DNA of 42,826 bases from CAZGRP01 sp964527995 (GTDB lineage Bacteria > Zhuqueibacterota > Zhuqueibacteria > Oceanimicrobiales > CAZGRP01): contig CAZGRP010000032.1 of NCBI GenBank assembly GCA_964527995.1, positions 1 through 42,826 on the forward strand. The letters run 5' to 3'. Both the position numbers and the translations under genes were made by a program. Shown here one piece after another: positions 9,023 to 16,715 of this stretch. Under the pieces are notes generated by a model. It saw only the letters and a list, made by a program, of their open reading frames with translations, did not search any database and was not told the DNA's origin. How positions within the stretch are numbered: position 1 is the stretch's first letter; every line of letters begins with the position of its first letter.

Positions 9023-9844
9023 CTACCACGACGGCACAATCGGAAACCATTCTGGCCGTCTCGGGTCCGGTGGATACCAATAGTCGGCAGCCTGGCGTCG
9101 TTCGTGGAACATCGCCTCGTAACGCGCCATCTTTTCCTCATCCAGGCGGATCCCGAGTCCTGGCTTGTCCGGCGGCGCCATCGAGCCATCGCGGTATTGC
9201 AGCTTGCCGCCCTCGAGGATGTCGTCGGTGAGATGATGATAGTGGGAATCGATGGCGTGGACCAGATTCGGCATGGTCACGGCAACGTGAAGCATGACGG
9301 TCAGGCCAACGCCGAACTCGGTGCCACTGTGCATGCCGACGCCCAGCCCGAGGGTCTTGCACATCATGTCGAGCATCCTGGTGTGCAAGAGTCCACCCCA
9401 GTACCACGGGTCCGAAAGGATCACATCCACGGCCCGCATGGCCACTGCTGGACCCAGATCTTCGAATTCGATCACGCTCATGTTCGTGGCCAGCGGCATG
9501 GCGACACGGCTGCGGACGTTAGCCATCGCCGGCAACCCCCAGGCCGGATCCTCGTAGTATTCGAGGTCGTACTCCCGCAGCCTTTCCCCCATGCGGATCG
9601 CGGTCGACGGTGCCCAGATCGCGTTGGGGTCGAAGCGCAGCTTGTAATCGCTGCCGAACACCTTACGCAGGGCGACGAGAGTCTGAAACTCATGTTCCGG
9701 CTCAAACACCCCGCCCTTCAGTTTCAGCGTGCGAAATCCGTAACGCTCAGACAGCTCCTGGGCGTGGGCCACCATCCGGTCCGGTGAGGTCACCTCCCCC
9801 TGGCCCTGCGAGTTCGGATAACGATAAAACCGGTTAGAAGACAC
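9023..9844 (-). CDS. Glucarate dehydratase-like enolase-superfamily barrel lacking the capping domain
   Basis: 273 residues that correspond only to the C-terminal (beta/alpha)7-beta barrel of the GlucD subgroup. All barrel active-site positions seem present: Lys41-x-Lys43 (TLKLKGG), Asp72-x-Asn74 (FDPNAIW), Glu98 (YYEDP), Asn121, Asp145 (SDPWYWGG) and His172 (MHSGTEFG), with spacings near those of E. coli glucarate dehydratase. The roughly 150-residue N-terminal capping domain, which normally closes the active site and sets specificity, is absent. The start is GTG 9844, inside the end of the upstream RraA-like gene (11-bp overlap in another frame), so translation is probably coupled. It could be a decayed gene or a barrel that borrows a cap from elsewhere. 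Confidence 0.8.
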   Translation of the reverse strand: MSSNRFYRYPNSQGQGEVTSPDRMVAHAQELSERYGFRTLKLKGGVFEPEHEFQTLVALRKVFGSDYKLRFDPNAIWAPSTAIRMGERLREYDLEYYEDPAWGLPAMANVRSRVAMPLATNMSVIEFEDLGPAVAMRAVDVILSDPWYWGGLLHTRMLDMMCKTLGLGVGMHSGTEFGVGLTVMLHVAVTMPNLVHAIDSHYHHLTDDILEGGKLQYRDGSMAPPDKPGLGIRLDEEKMARYEAMFHERRQAADYWYPPDPRRPEWFPIVPSW

Positions 9845-10505
9845 CGTACTTCCGGAATACCTCTGTCGGCGTTCCGCCAGCTCTCAATTCCTCACGCACT
9901 TTGCGCTCGAGTTCGAATCGCTCCTCGGCCAACTCCAAGACCTTCACCGTCAGCTCTTCCGGCACCACGACGACGCCGTCCAGATCGCCGAAGATGTAGT
10001 CACCGGGGCGCACCGCCACCCTCGCCGTGGTCGCTCCGAGCATGTTGATGGGCTTCTGCCACTCGATGATCTCAAAGCGACCGTAGGCCTCCACCGGGCA
10101 CTGGTATCTGGCAAACACAGGGTAGTCCAGAGCGATGACGTATGTCGAATCGCGGACGCCGCCGTCCACCACAGTGCCAACGCAACCTTGGCCGCGTGCA
10201 GCATTGCTGGTGATCTCCCCCCAGTGCGCTGCCACCGTATCGCCTCCCGTGTCGAGAACGCACACACAGCCCGGCCACAGGCTCTCAATCATCTCAAGGC
10301 CCGTCCCTTTCTCTTCACGCTTCGGGCTGTTGCTACCGCGCACGGTAAAAGCCGGGCCAGCCAACTTCATGCTGGGTGCCAGCGGTTTGATCGACGCAGA
10401 CAGCGCCTGATCCGGGTAGCCGAGTTCCTCGAGTGTATCATAGACCAGGGCGCTGTAGAGACGCTTGTAGCGCTTTTCCAGGTCCTTCCAATCGTGCTGT
10501 GTCAT
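9834..10505 (-). CDS. RraA-like / HMG-aldolase family protein
   Basis: 223 residues of the RraA-like family (once called MenG), which includes 4-hydroxy-4-methyl-2-oxoglutarate/oxaloacetate aldolases. WGEITSNAARGQGCVGTVVDGGVRD (shown here as two parts: WGE at 95-97 and GTVVDGGVRD at 110-119) carries the conserved Arg118-Asp119 pair that binds metal and pyruvate enolate. DYIFGDLDGVVVVP near the C-terminus is the other family block. ATG at 10505 follows GAGGAG. It overlaps the enolase-type barrel gene downstream, making a two-gene unit, consistent with cleavage of a 2-oxo acid made by dehydration of a sugar acid. Aldolase chemistry is inferred from the family. Confidence 0.85.
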   Translation of the reverse strand: MTQHDWKDLEKRYKRLYSALVYDTLEELGYPDQALSASIKPLAPSMKLAGPAFTVRGSNSPKREEKGTGLEMIESLWPGCVCVLDTGGDTVAAHWGEITSNAARGQGCVGTVVDGGVRDSTYVIALDYPVFARYQCPVEAYGRFEIIEWQKPINMLGATTARVAVRPGDYIFGDLDGVVVVPEELTVKVLELAEERFELERKVREELRAGGTPTEVFRKYGVF

Positions 10506-10775
10506 CGGAAGCTCCTCATGATGTGAAAGTCTTGAGGGTGAGTATCCAGGTGTGACCGAAGGCGATCAGCCGACTCGCCTTGGAAAGGTGGGTTTCTCTG
10601 TCGGAACGTGATCCCGTGCGCGCTCCGAACAGGCCCAACCCCAATGGTACGTTTTTCTTACGTGCTCGGCTTCAGGCACGCCACCGAGGCTTTCGCCCCA
10701 CCCCCTGAGCAGCAAAGCAGGGTGACTGTGCCGGCCTCTCCACTAGCAGCCGCGGCGCAACCCGCTGGAAGCCGC

Positions 10776-11774
10776 TCAGCCGGGGTGGCGACGCTGCCTC
10801 CTGGTCTCGTTCACCTGAAGATACGACCAGAAGAGCTGTTCGTCAATATCCTTCATCTGGGAGCGAACGTCGAAGCCGGCAGCCTGCTCGCAGGCCTGGT
10901 CCTCGTAGAGAAGAAGACCGAAACGGCGGTAGCGGCCCTCGTCACTGGTGTCCCGCACACGATCTGCCTGCCGAAGCTGCCGCCGCACGAACCCCACCAT
11001 AGCCCTGTCCGCCGCGGGGATCTCCAGAAAGGAGTGCATCCAGGCATGGATGGCTAGTAAGTGGCGCGCCGTCTTGTCGTTGTGCCCGGCGCGCAGCCGC
11101 TCATAAAGCTGACGTATACCCGGGTGCTGCAGCACGCGCACGTCAACGTGGTCCGGATCACCGAACCAGGCACGCACATAGGCCATGTTGGCGCGTTCGG
11201 GAAATCGCATCTGTGTGGCCGCGTCACCAAGGTATCCCCACAGATCCCCACAACAACCGAGCGGGCGCGGGGCCAGGTCGTCGAATAGCTTTCGATGAGC
11301 TCGGAACGGCTCATGAAGGACCAGGTAGCAGTAGCCGATATGAAGTGCCGGAGCGTCTGGATCGAGATAGCCGCGGAGACTTTTGCGAGCCCGCTTCACC
11401 GCAGCCTGGCAGATGAGCTTGTCGACACATTCCAGGTTGCGCAGGGAAAGTTCCTTGAGGACGTAGCTGGCACGCGCCTGCACCCACAACCGCGACAGGC
11501 CCGGTGGGTCCAGATCGGGGGTTGCGCCCGCCTTGCTGAGAAAAGACGCCACCGCCACCAGGTTGTCGATCTCCGGTAGCCCCGGATCGATCTCCGCTGC
11601 CGAGCGAAGATAGCGGCTCGCCTTCTCGGGGTCAAGCGCTCGCAGCGCCTGTAGACCGCGCTCTTTCAGGTCGACGGCGGGCGAGAATAGACTCGTTTGC
11701 GAGGACGCCGCACGCAATTGCTTTGGCCGCCGCGCGGAATGCCGCCGAGACCGGCCGCTGGAGGTCCCACTCAT
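10776..11774 (-). CDS. Uncharacterised protein, TPR-like N-terminal region
   Basis: 332 residues, no family recognised. The first 30 residues are basic and Ser/Arg rich (no signal peptide), followed by a TPR-like helical hairpin (residues about 36-75: ERGLQALRALDPEKASRYLRSAAEIDPG) and further alpha-helical sequence with scattered Trp, Tyr and Cys (GCCGDLWGYLGD, YVRAWFGD). The layout suggests a soluble helical-repeat protein. The promoter at 11783-11811 places the expected start point about 2 nt before this ATG, so it may be translated leaderless; a later start is possible but no good ribosome site was seen. Confidence 0.65.
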   Translation of the reverse strand: MSGTSSGRSRRHSARRPKQLRAASSQTSLFSPAVDLKERGLQALRALDPEKASRYLRSAAEIDPGLPEIDNLVAVASFLSKAGATPDLDPPGLSRLWVQARASYVLKELSLRNLECVDKLICQAAVKRARKSLRGYLDPDAPALHIGYCYLVLHEPFRAHRKLFDDLAPRPLGCCGDLWGYLGDAATQMRFPERANMAYVRAWFGDPDHVDVRVLQHPGIRQLYERLRAGHNDKTARHLLAIHAWMHSFLEIPAADRAMVGFVRRQLRQADRVRDTSDEGRYRRFGLLLYEDQACEQAAGFDVRSQMKDIDEQLFWSYLQVNETRRQRRHPG

Positions 11775-11782
11775 ATCGGGCT

Positions 11783-11811
11783 ATTATAGCAAATGCCCGC
11801 CGACATGTCAA
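11783..11811 (-). promoter_or_regulatory. Perfect-consensus sigma70 promoter
   Basis: Minus strand TTGACA (11806-11811), 17-bp spacer, TATAAT (11783-11788): both hexamers match the consensus exactly. The predicted start is near 11776, almost at the ATG of 10776-11774. The -35 overlaps the palindrome GACATGTC. Confidence 0.85.
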
Positions 11812-11823
11812 CTCCTTTCAAAT

Positions 11824-11863
11824 AAAAAACCGGCGACAAGCACGCCTGCGTGCCTGCCGCCGG
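11824..11863 (-). terminator. Rho-independent terminator of the BON-domain gene
   Basis: Minus strand: 15-bp stem (11849-11863 with 11830-11844, two G-U pairs), 4-nt loop and six U (11824-11829). It follows the BON gene stop by 25 nt and precedes the next promoter by 12 bp. Confidence 0.88.
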
Positions 11864-11887
11864 GTACGAACGGCTGGTGTTGGCCGA

Positions 11888-12631
11888 TCACTTCTGGGCC
11901 GTCAGCACTCGGCGCGGAATCTCCAGCTTGTTGTCCACCTCTCGCACGCCCTGCACGCGACGCACTTCCTTTTCGATCTCATTGCGAGCCCACAGCGTCT
12001 TAACCTTGCCGGTCAAGACCACCTTTCCCTGCTTCACCTGGACGTGCACATTGTCGCTTTCCAGCGGGAAAAAGCGCTTGATCATGTTTCGCAGGACCGT
12101 GGTCAGATTCTCGTCCGACACCGCTTTCTCAGGCGGCAGCACCTTGATCTCGTTGACCACCCCTTTGACACCGCGCTGCCAGCTTGCGATGTCTTCGGCG
12201 ACCACGGCTTCGCGCCGGAAGTGAGCTGTGCCACGAAGCACGACCACTCCGTTGCTCACCGTCACCTCAATGTTGCTGGGGTCCGCGATCATACGGCTGC
12301 GTTCCAGCTCGTTCTCGATCTCAGATTTGATGATGTTGTCGGCGGTCAGCTCCGTATCCACCAGGAGACGGTTCGAGATTTTCCGGACCCCCGGAACGCG
12401 AGAGACGATGGCAAAAACGTTCCGTTTGTCCCAATAACTCGGAACCTTCCCCTCGATGATCACGAAACCCTCTTCTTTGACGGTGATGTCGAACGGAGTC
12501 TGGTAGTAGCGTTGCAGCTCAGCAACGACGCGGGTCTTCAGATCGGTGGAAGTTTGGGCGGCAAGAACGGGTTGGACAACGAAAAGCAGCGCGCCGAGTA
12601 CCAGCAGGAAGAAACGAACGCCTGCACGCAT
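11888..12631 (-). CDS. Secreted triple BON-domain protein
   Basis: 247 residues from ATG 12631, chosen because AGGAGGGG precedes it directly; a longer frame reaches 12664 without a ribosome site. Signal peptide MRAGVRFFLLVLGALLFVVQPVLAA, then three BON modules at roughly 25-95, 100-170 and 175-245, each with the pattern of a short helix and a strand ending in V-hydrophobic-L-x-G-x-V (for example VVLRGTAHF, VVLTGKVKT) followed by V-x-G-V-x-x-V-x-N. BON domains bind phospholipid membranes (OsmY-type). Probably a periplasmic protein for envelope protection. It is monocistronic: own ribosome site and strong terminator. Confidence 0.88.
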   Translation of the reverse strand: MRAGVRFFLLVLGALLFVVQPVLAAQTSTDLKTRVVAELQRYYQTPFDITVKEEGFVIIEGKVPSYWDKRNVFAIVSRVPGVRKISNRLLVDTELTADNIIKSEIENELERSRMIADPSNIEVTVSNGVVVLRGTAHFRREAVVAEDIASWQRGVKGVVNEIKVLPPEKAVSDENLTTVLRNMIKRFFPLESDNVHVQVKQGKVVLTGKVKTLWARNEIEKEVRRVQGVREVDNKLEIPRRVLTAQK

Positions 12632-12766
12632 CTTCTCACCCCTCCTTTCAAATGGTTGTGCCATTCATCCAGGAAGCATGAGATGTCGTTTCCAGCAAGA
12701 AAACGCACAACGCTGGAGCAGGGTTCCATTCCACCAGCGGGTGAGTAGAAGACAGAGCCGGCTGTG

Positions 12767-13594
12767 TCACTCTCTGCATCCGTTTTCGACGGCCAGCCTG
12801 CGGTAGAACTCTGCTTCGGCCCTCTTGTTATGCTTGGCAAACCCCTTCTCGAGGATGCGGCATTTTCGGGTCAGCTCGGCCCGCGCCAGCCGCTCCTGGT
12901 GACGCGAGAGTCCGCCGGTTTTCAGAAGCTTGACAATCGCTCGAACGCGATACACATCCTGGCCCCACTGCCGCGAAAGCTGATCGTGGTGGCCGCCACG
13001 TTTGATGATGAGCTTCTCGGGCAGAAACCGAATCGGAAGCTGCGCCGATGCCCGCAGCCACAGGTCGTAGTCTTCGCACACTGGAAAAGCACCGTCGAAC
13101 CGGCCGACACGCTCGAAAAACTCCCGCCGCATCATCACAGACGACGGGCTGATGATGCACAGCGGCAGGCATTTCTCGAAGATCCAGCCATCCCATTTTG
13201 CATGGCGCTTGCGCGGATTGACGCGAACGCCGCGGCGAATCCAGATCTCGTCCGTGTAGCAGATCAGCTCCTGCGGGCACGAGTCGAGGAAGGCGACCTG
13301 CCTCTCCAGCTTTCTCTGCAGCCACAGGTCGTCGGAATCGAGAAAGCAGATCAGCTCGCCCGATGCCTCGGAGAGTCCGCGGTTGCGGGCACCGGCAGGG
13401 CCTCGGTTCTGCTGGCGGATGACGCGGATGCGGTCGCCGAAGGCTGCCAGCACGGAAGACGTGTCGTCGGTGGAACCGTCGTCGACGACGATCAGCTCGA
13501 AGTCGTCATAACTCTGGCAAAGCACCGATTCAACGGCTTCCACGACAAACCGGCTGCGATTGTAGGTTGGGATGATGACGCTGACTCTCGGCAT
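12767..13594 (-). CDS. Family 2 glycosyltransferase
   Basis: 275 residues with a GT-A fold: SVIIPTYNR start, VVDDGSTDDT (Asp38-Asp39), DSDDLW (residues 86-91, nucleotide/metal-binding DxD) and EDYDLW in the acceptor-binding half. No membrane segments; a basic helical C-terminus may peripherally attach to the membrane. It likely transfers a sugar from an NDP-sugar to a glycan, lipid or protein acceptor. It stands alone with no other glycan-assembly genes within view, so the acceptor is unknown. Confidence 0.9.
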   Translation of the reverse strand: MPRVSVIIPTYNRSRFVVEAVESVLCQSYDDFELIVVDDGSTDDTSSVLAAFGDRIRVIRQQNRGPAGARNRGLSEASGELICFLDSDDLWLQRKLERQVAFLDSCPQELICYTDEIWIRRGVRVNPRKRHAKWDGWIFEKCLPLCIISPSSVMMRREFFERVGRFDGAFPVCEDYDLWLRASAQLPIRFLPEKLIIKRGGHHDQLSRQWGQDVYRVRAIVKLLKTGGLSRHQERLARAELTRKCRILEKGFAKHNKRAEAEFYRRLAVENGCRE

Positions 13595-13694
13595 ATCGAT
13601 TTGGCTATCGGGCTTGAGCGCGGAAGTTGTCGTGCATGGCTTGTGATGCTGTCAGCTCTCAGCAGATGCAAGGAACCGGCACCAAAGGTTGTGC

Positions 13695-13723
13695 TTGACT
13701 TTTCCGCTGCGGACCGTTACTAT
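13695..13723 (+). promoter_or_regulatory. Sigma70-type promoter upstream of SDR
   Basis: TTGACT (13695-13700), 17-bp spacer, TACTAT (13718-13723). Predicted start near 13730, leaving a leader of about 165 nt before the ATG at 13894. I see no gene within this leader. Confidence 0.7.
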
Positions 13724-13731
13724 GGTCTCCA

Positions 13732-13747
13732 AAAGAACCCGTTCTTT
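13732..13747. promoter_or_regulatory. Palindrome at the expected transcription start
   Basis: AAAGAAC-CC-GTTCTTT, a perfect 7+7 bp inverted repeat located immediately downstream of the -10 box. The position is typical of a repressor operator; it would also form a 5' hairpin in the RNA. Confidence 0.45.
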
Positions 13748-13893
13748 GCACACACAGCAAAGAGGCACTAGGCACAGGAACGGAATAGCACGGGTCTCCT
13801 TCGGTGACTCTGCACCGTGATCATCCGTGTCTCACCGTGGTAGCCAGTTCTCAACGATTTGGGTTCCACTACGCCGACTTGGGATGATGAAGC

Positions 13894-14673
13894 ATGCAAA
13901 CAGAAAGAATCGCACTGGTCACGGGCTCGAGCCGTGGGATCGGCCGAGGCATCGCAATCGAGCTGGCGAAGATTGGCTTCGGATTGGTGGTTAACTACGC
14001 CAGCAACGCTGCCGCCGCCACCGAGACGCGCCGGGAAATCGAACAGCTTGGTGGTCGCGCCATTACGGTGCAGGCCGACATTTCCCTGGCGGCAGATCGC
14101 CAGCGTCTGCTGGACGAGACGCTTGCCAGCTTCGGCCGCCTGGACATGCTTGTCAACAACGCTGCCATTGCCCCGAAGGAACGCCGCGACCTGCTCGAAG
14201 CAACCGAAGAAAGCTTCGATCAGCTGATGACCACCAATCTGAAGGGACCGTACTTTCTCACCCAGTCGGCGGCGCGCCAGATGCTGCACCTGCAGAAAGT
14301 GGGGACGATCGAGCGTGGCAAGATCGTGTTCATCACTTCGATTTCCGCTTTCACTGTATCCACCAACCGCGGCGAGTATTGTATCTCGAAGTCGGGGCTC
14401 AGCATGGCGGCAAAGCTGTTCGCGGCACGGCTGGCGCCACACAACATCCAGGTCTTCGAAGTTCAGCCCGGGATCATTGCGACGGACATGACCGCTGCGG
14501 TTCGCGAAAAATACGATCATTTGATCGCGGAAGAGGGGCTTCTGCCCATTGCTCGCTGGGGAAAGCCGGAGGACGTCGGCCGGGCGGTCGCAGCCATCGC
14601 GCTCGACTACTTTCCATATTCGACAGGAACGGTGATCCAGGTCGACGGCGGATTCCACATCCGGCGGCTGTGA
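13894..14673 (+). CDS. FabG-like SDR oxidoreductase
   Basis: 259 residues: VTGSSRGIG (residues 9-17), NNA (88-90), catalytic Ser around 149-151 (ITSIS) and Tyr162-x-x-x-Lys166 (YCISK), C-terminus VIQVDGGFHIRRL. TGSSRGIGRG and no acidic residue at the end of strand 2 (NYASNA) suggest NADP preference. The family is the 3-ketoacyl-ACP reductase-like group, whose members often act on sugars or polyols when not within a fatty-acid cluster; no fab genes are near. It is transcribed alone from the promoter at 13695. Confidence 0.88.
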   Translation: MQTERIALVTGSSRGIGRGIAIELAKIGFGLVVNYASNAAAATETRREIEQLGGRAITVQADISLAADRQRLLDETLASFGRLDMLVNNAAIAPKERRDLLEATEESFDQLMTTNLKGPYFLTQSAARQMLHLQKVGTIERGKIVFITSISAFTVSTNRGEYCISKSGLSMAAKLFAARLAPHNIQVFEVQPGIIATDMTAAVREKYDHLIAEEGLLPIARWGKPEDVGRAVAAIALDYFPYSTGTVIQVDGGFHIRRL

Positions 14674-14740
14674 CGGAATAGAGAGAGCCTGGGTGCGGTC
14701 GTAAAAAGCGAGATCGGGCCGCCCAGCGGATATCTGACCG

Positions 14741-14795
14741 GCGGCAGGTTCACCGTCCGACGCGGGGGCTAGAATATGCGGATAAAGTTCAGATC
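14741..14795. repeat. 55-bp contig-end duplicate, left of gap
   Basis: Exactly the same 55 bases occur at 14896-14950 on the other side of the N run. The repeat contains the last codons and the stop of mlaD. An overlap of one k-mer length at both contig ends is typical of a scaffolder that failed to merge overlapping contigs. Confidence 0.92.
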
Positions 14796-14895
14796 NNNNN
14801 NNNNNNNNNNNNNNNNNNNNNNNNNNNNNNNNNNNNNNNNNNNNNNNNNNNNNNNNNNNNNNNNNNNNNNNNNNNNNNNNNNNNNNNNNNNNNNN
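14796..14895. other. Assembly gap (100 N), probably spurious
   Basis: A fixed 100-N run flanked by identical 55-mers. The true sequence is most likely continuous with one copy of the 55-mer, leaving mlaD whole and a short convergent spacer to the SDR gene. Confidence 0.9.
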
Positions 14896-14950
14896 GCGGC
14901 AGGTTCACCGTCCGACGCGGGGGCTAGAATATGCGGATAAAGTTCAGATC
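14896..14950. repeat. 55-bp contig-end duplicate, right of gap
   Basis: Second copy of 14741-14795, starting directly after the N run and extending into the 3' end of mlaD. Confidence 0.92.
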
Positions 14951-15838
14951 CAAATAGCGCTGCGGCCGCCTCTTGAAATCCTGCAGCAGCGACTGAACTT
15001 CGCTGGTCAGGCTGTCGACGCGGCTGTAGAGCTCATCGCTGTAGAGGACGTTGCTGAGGCTGCTGCGACCACTCTGGATGTGCGCAAGGATGCCGTTGAC
15101 GACGGCCAGCGAGGAGTCCAGGCGGGAGAGCACCAGACCGGCGCGGTCGCTGCCATCGGCGAGGTTCGTGAGCGTCCGTTCGACGTCGGGGCGCTTCGTT
15201 TTGGCCAGGTCATTCATCTGAGTGGAGAGATCTTCCAGGTTGGCGAAAATGGTGTCCCAGCGCCCCATGTTCTGTTTCAATCCGCGGTCGACGGCCTCGG
15301 CGATGCTGGCCGAATAACGGATGCTCTGCTGAAGGCTGTTGCGCGTCTTTTCGTCCATGGTGGTGGCCACCATGGAGCGGAGTTCCACCAGGGTGTCGTA
15401 CGCCTGCTTTACCAACCTGTGCAGAGAAGGCACCAGGGTGCTGAGGTCGCCGGGGTTGGTTCCATGCAAGGTATCGCCGTCGGCAAGTAACCGAGATGAC
15501 TTCCCGGGACTGATTTCGACAAGCTTTTCACCCACCATGCCGAGACTCTTGATCGTCGCCCGGGTATCCTCGGGCAGTTGGATGTTGCGGTCCACCTCGA
15601 TGCGAACCCGCACCTCGCTGCCCTCCAGACGAATCTCCTTCACCCTGCCCACGCGGACACCGGCGATGGCAACGGGGTCGTTTTGCTCAAGCCCGGTGAC
15701 GTCACTAAAGAGGATGTTGACCGAGTATTGCTCGGATCCCAGCGGCACCTCACTGAAATAGAGATAACTCGCCACCGTGATGATGATGGCGAGAAAGACA
15801 GAGACGCCGACGATCACTTCCATTGCATACTTTCTCAT
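14924..15838 (-). CDS. mlaD: MlaD/MCE-family lipid transport substrate-binding protein
   Basis: 304 residues. One N-terminal membrane anchor (MEVIVGVSVFLAIIITVASYLYF), then a single MCE domain at about 38-115 with VNILFSDVTGLEQNDPVAIAGVRVGRV, the typical MCE opening. After it comes a long predicted helical region (about 130-290) instead of the short tail of E. coli MlaD (183 residues), as in YrbD-like proteins of other phyla that form needle or tube extensions. It hands phospholipids between the MlaFE transporter and the outer membrane. It follows mlaF by 46 nt as the last operon gene; the stop lies in the contig-overlap 55-mer. Confidence 0.9.
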   Translation of the reverse strand: MRKYAMEVIVGVSVFLAIIITVASYLYFSEVPLGSEQYSVNILFSDVTGLEQNDPVAIAGVRVGRVKEIRLEGSEVRVRIEVDRNIQLPEDTRATIKSLGMVGEKLVEISPGKSSRLLADGDTLHGTNPGDLSTLVPSLHRLVKQAYDTLVELRSMVATTMDEKTRNSLQQSIRYSASIAEAVDRGLKQNMGRWDTIFANLEDLSTQMNDLAKTKRPDVERTLTNLADGSDRAGLVLSRLDSSLAVVNGILAHIQSGRSSLSNVLYSDELYSRVDSLTSEVQSLLQDFKRRPQRYLDLNFIRIF

Positions 15839-15884
15839 GATGTTCCCTCTGCTCGAAAAAACAAGCCTTTACAGTCGGAGGGGG

Positions 15885-16715
15885 CTAAATCAGCGCCTCC
15901 TCCAGCTCCTCTCTCCCTTCGACAAAGTTCCGCACGGCCGGGTCATCTGACTCACGCAGCTGTTCCGGGGTTCCGACAAAGTGAATTCTACCATTCTTGA
16001 GAAGTGCGACGCGGTCGGCAACCCGGTAGACGCTGTTCATATCGTGGGTCACCACAATCGAAGTGGTGTGCATCTTCTCCTGCAGCTCGGCGATGAGATC
16101 GTTGATCGAGTTGGCGCGCTGTGGATCCAGCCCGGTTGTCGGCTCATCGTAAAGCAGAATCTGCGGGTCCATCGCGATGGCCCGAGCGATGGCCACACGT
16201 TTTTTCATCCCTCCGCTTAGGTCCGACGGCATTCGATCTTCGAGGTCGTGCAGGCCCACCAGCGCCAGACATTGCCGAACTTTCTCGCGGATCTCCTCCT
16301 CCCTCATCCGCCGATGCTTCCTCAGGCCGATGGCGACGTTCTCCAGCACATTCAGTGAATCGAAGAGCGCCGCTCCCTGAAAGACCATGCCCATCTTTTG
16401 TCGCAGTTTCAGCAGCTGATCAAAGGGCACGCAGCACAGGTCGACACCATTGATCAGCACCGCTCCGCGGTCGGGCTTCATAAGCCCGATGATCAGTTTC
16501 AGCGTCACACTCTTGCCGGTGCCGCTGCCGCCGATGATGGCCATGGTTTCACCCTTGCAGACCTGCAGATCCACCCCACGAAGAACCTCGTTGGACCCAA
16601 AACTCTTGTGCAGGTCGCGGAGAACGACATCGGCGTTCCGATCCTCACACTGAGAACGCCCAAAGGCACGCCGACGTTGATATTTTTCCGGTAGTTGTAA
16701 GGTTTGCTTGCTCAC
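15885..16715 (-). CDS. mlaF: Mla phospholipid ABC transporter ATPase
   Basis: 276 residues: Walker A GGSGTGKS (62-69), Q-loop Gln113 (MVFQGAALFDSL, the Mla-type Q-loop), signature LSGGM (166-170), Walker B ILLYDEPTTGLD (Asp190-Glu191) and H-loop THDM. The GAALFDS phrase and MKKRVAIARA separate it from general importers and fit MlaF. A basic 25-residue N-terminal extension precedes the usual start region. It overlaps mlaE by 4 bp (ATGA), so the two are translationally coupled, and mlaD follows. It powers retrograde or anterograde phospholipid movement in the envelope. Confidence 0.93.
   Translation of the reverse strand: MSKQTLQLPEKYQRRRAFGRSQCEDRNADVVLRDLHKSFGSNEVLRGVDLQVCKGETMAIIGGSGTGKSVTLKLIIGLMKPDRGAVLINGVDLCCVPFDQLLKLRQKMGMVFQGAALFDSLNVLENVAIGLRKHRRMREEEIREKVRQCLALVGLHDLEDRMPSDLSGGMKKRVAIARAIAMDPQILLYDEPTTGLDPQRANSINDLIAELQEKMHTTSIVVTHDMNSVYRVADRVALLKNGRIHFVGTPEQLRESDDPAVRNFVEGREELEEALI

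Noticed and set aside
13768..14658. 296-codon minus-strand frame opposite the FabG-like SDR
   Set aside because: The plus-strand product has complete SDR motifs; this is its shadow.
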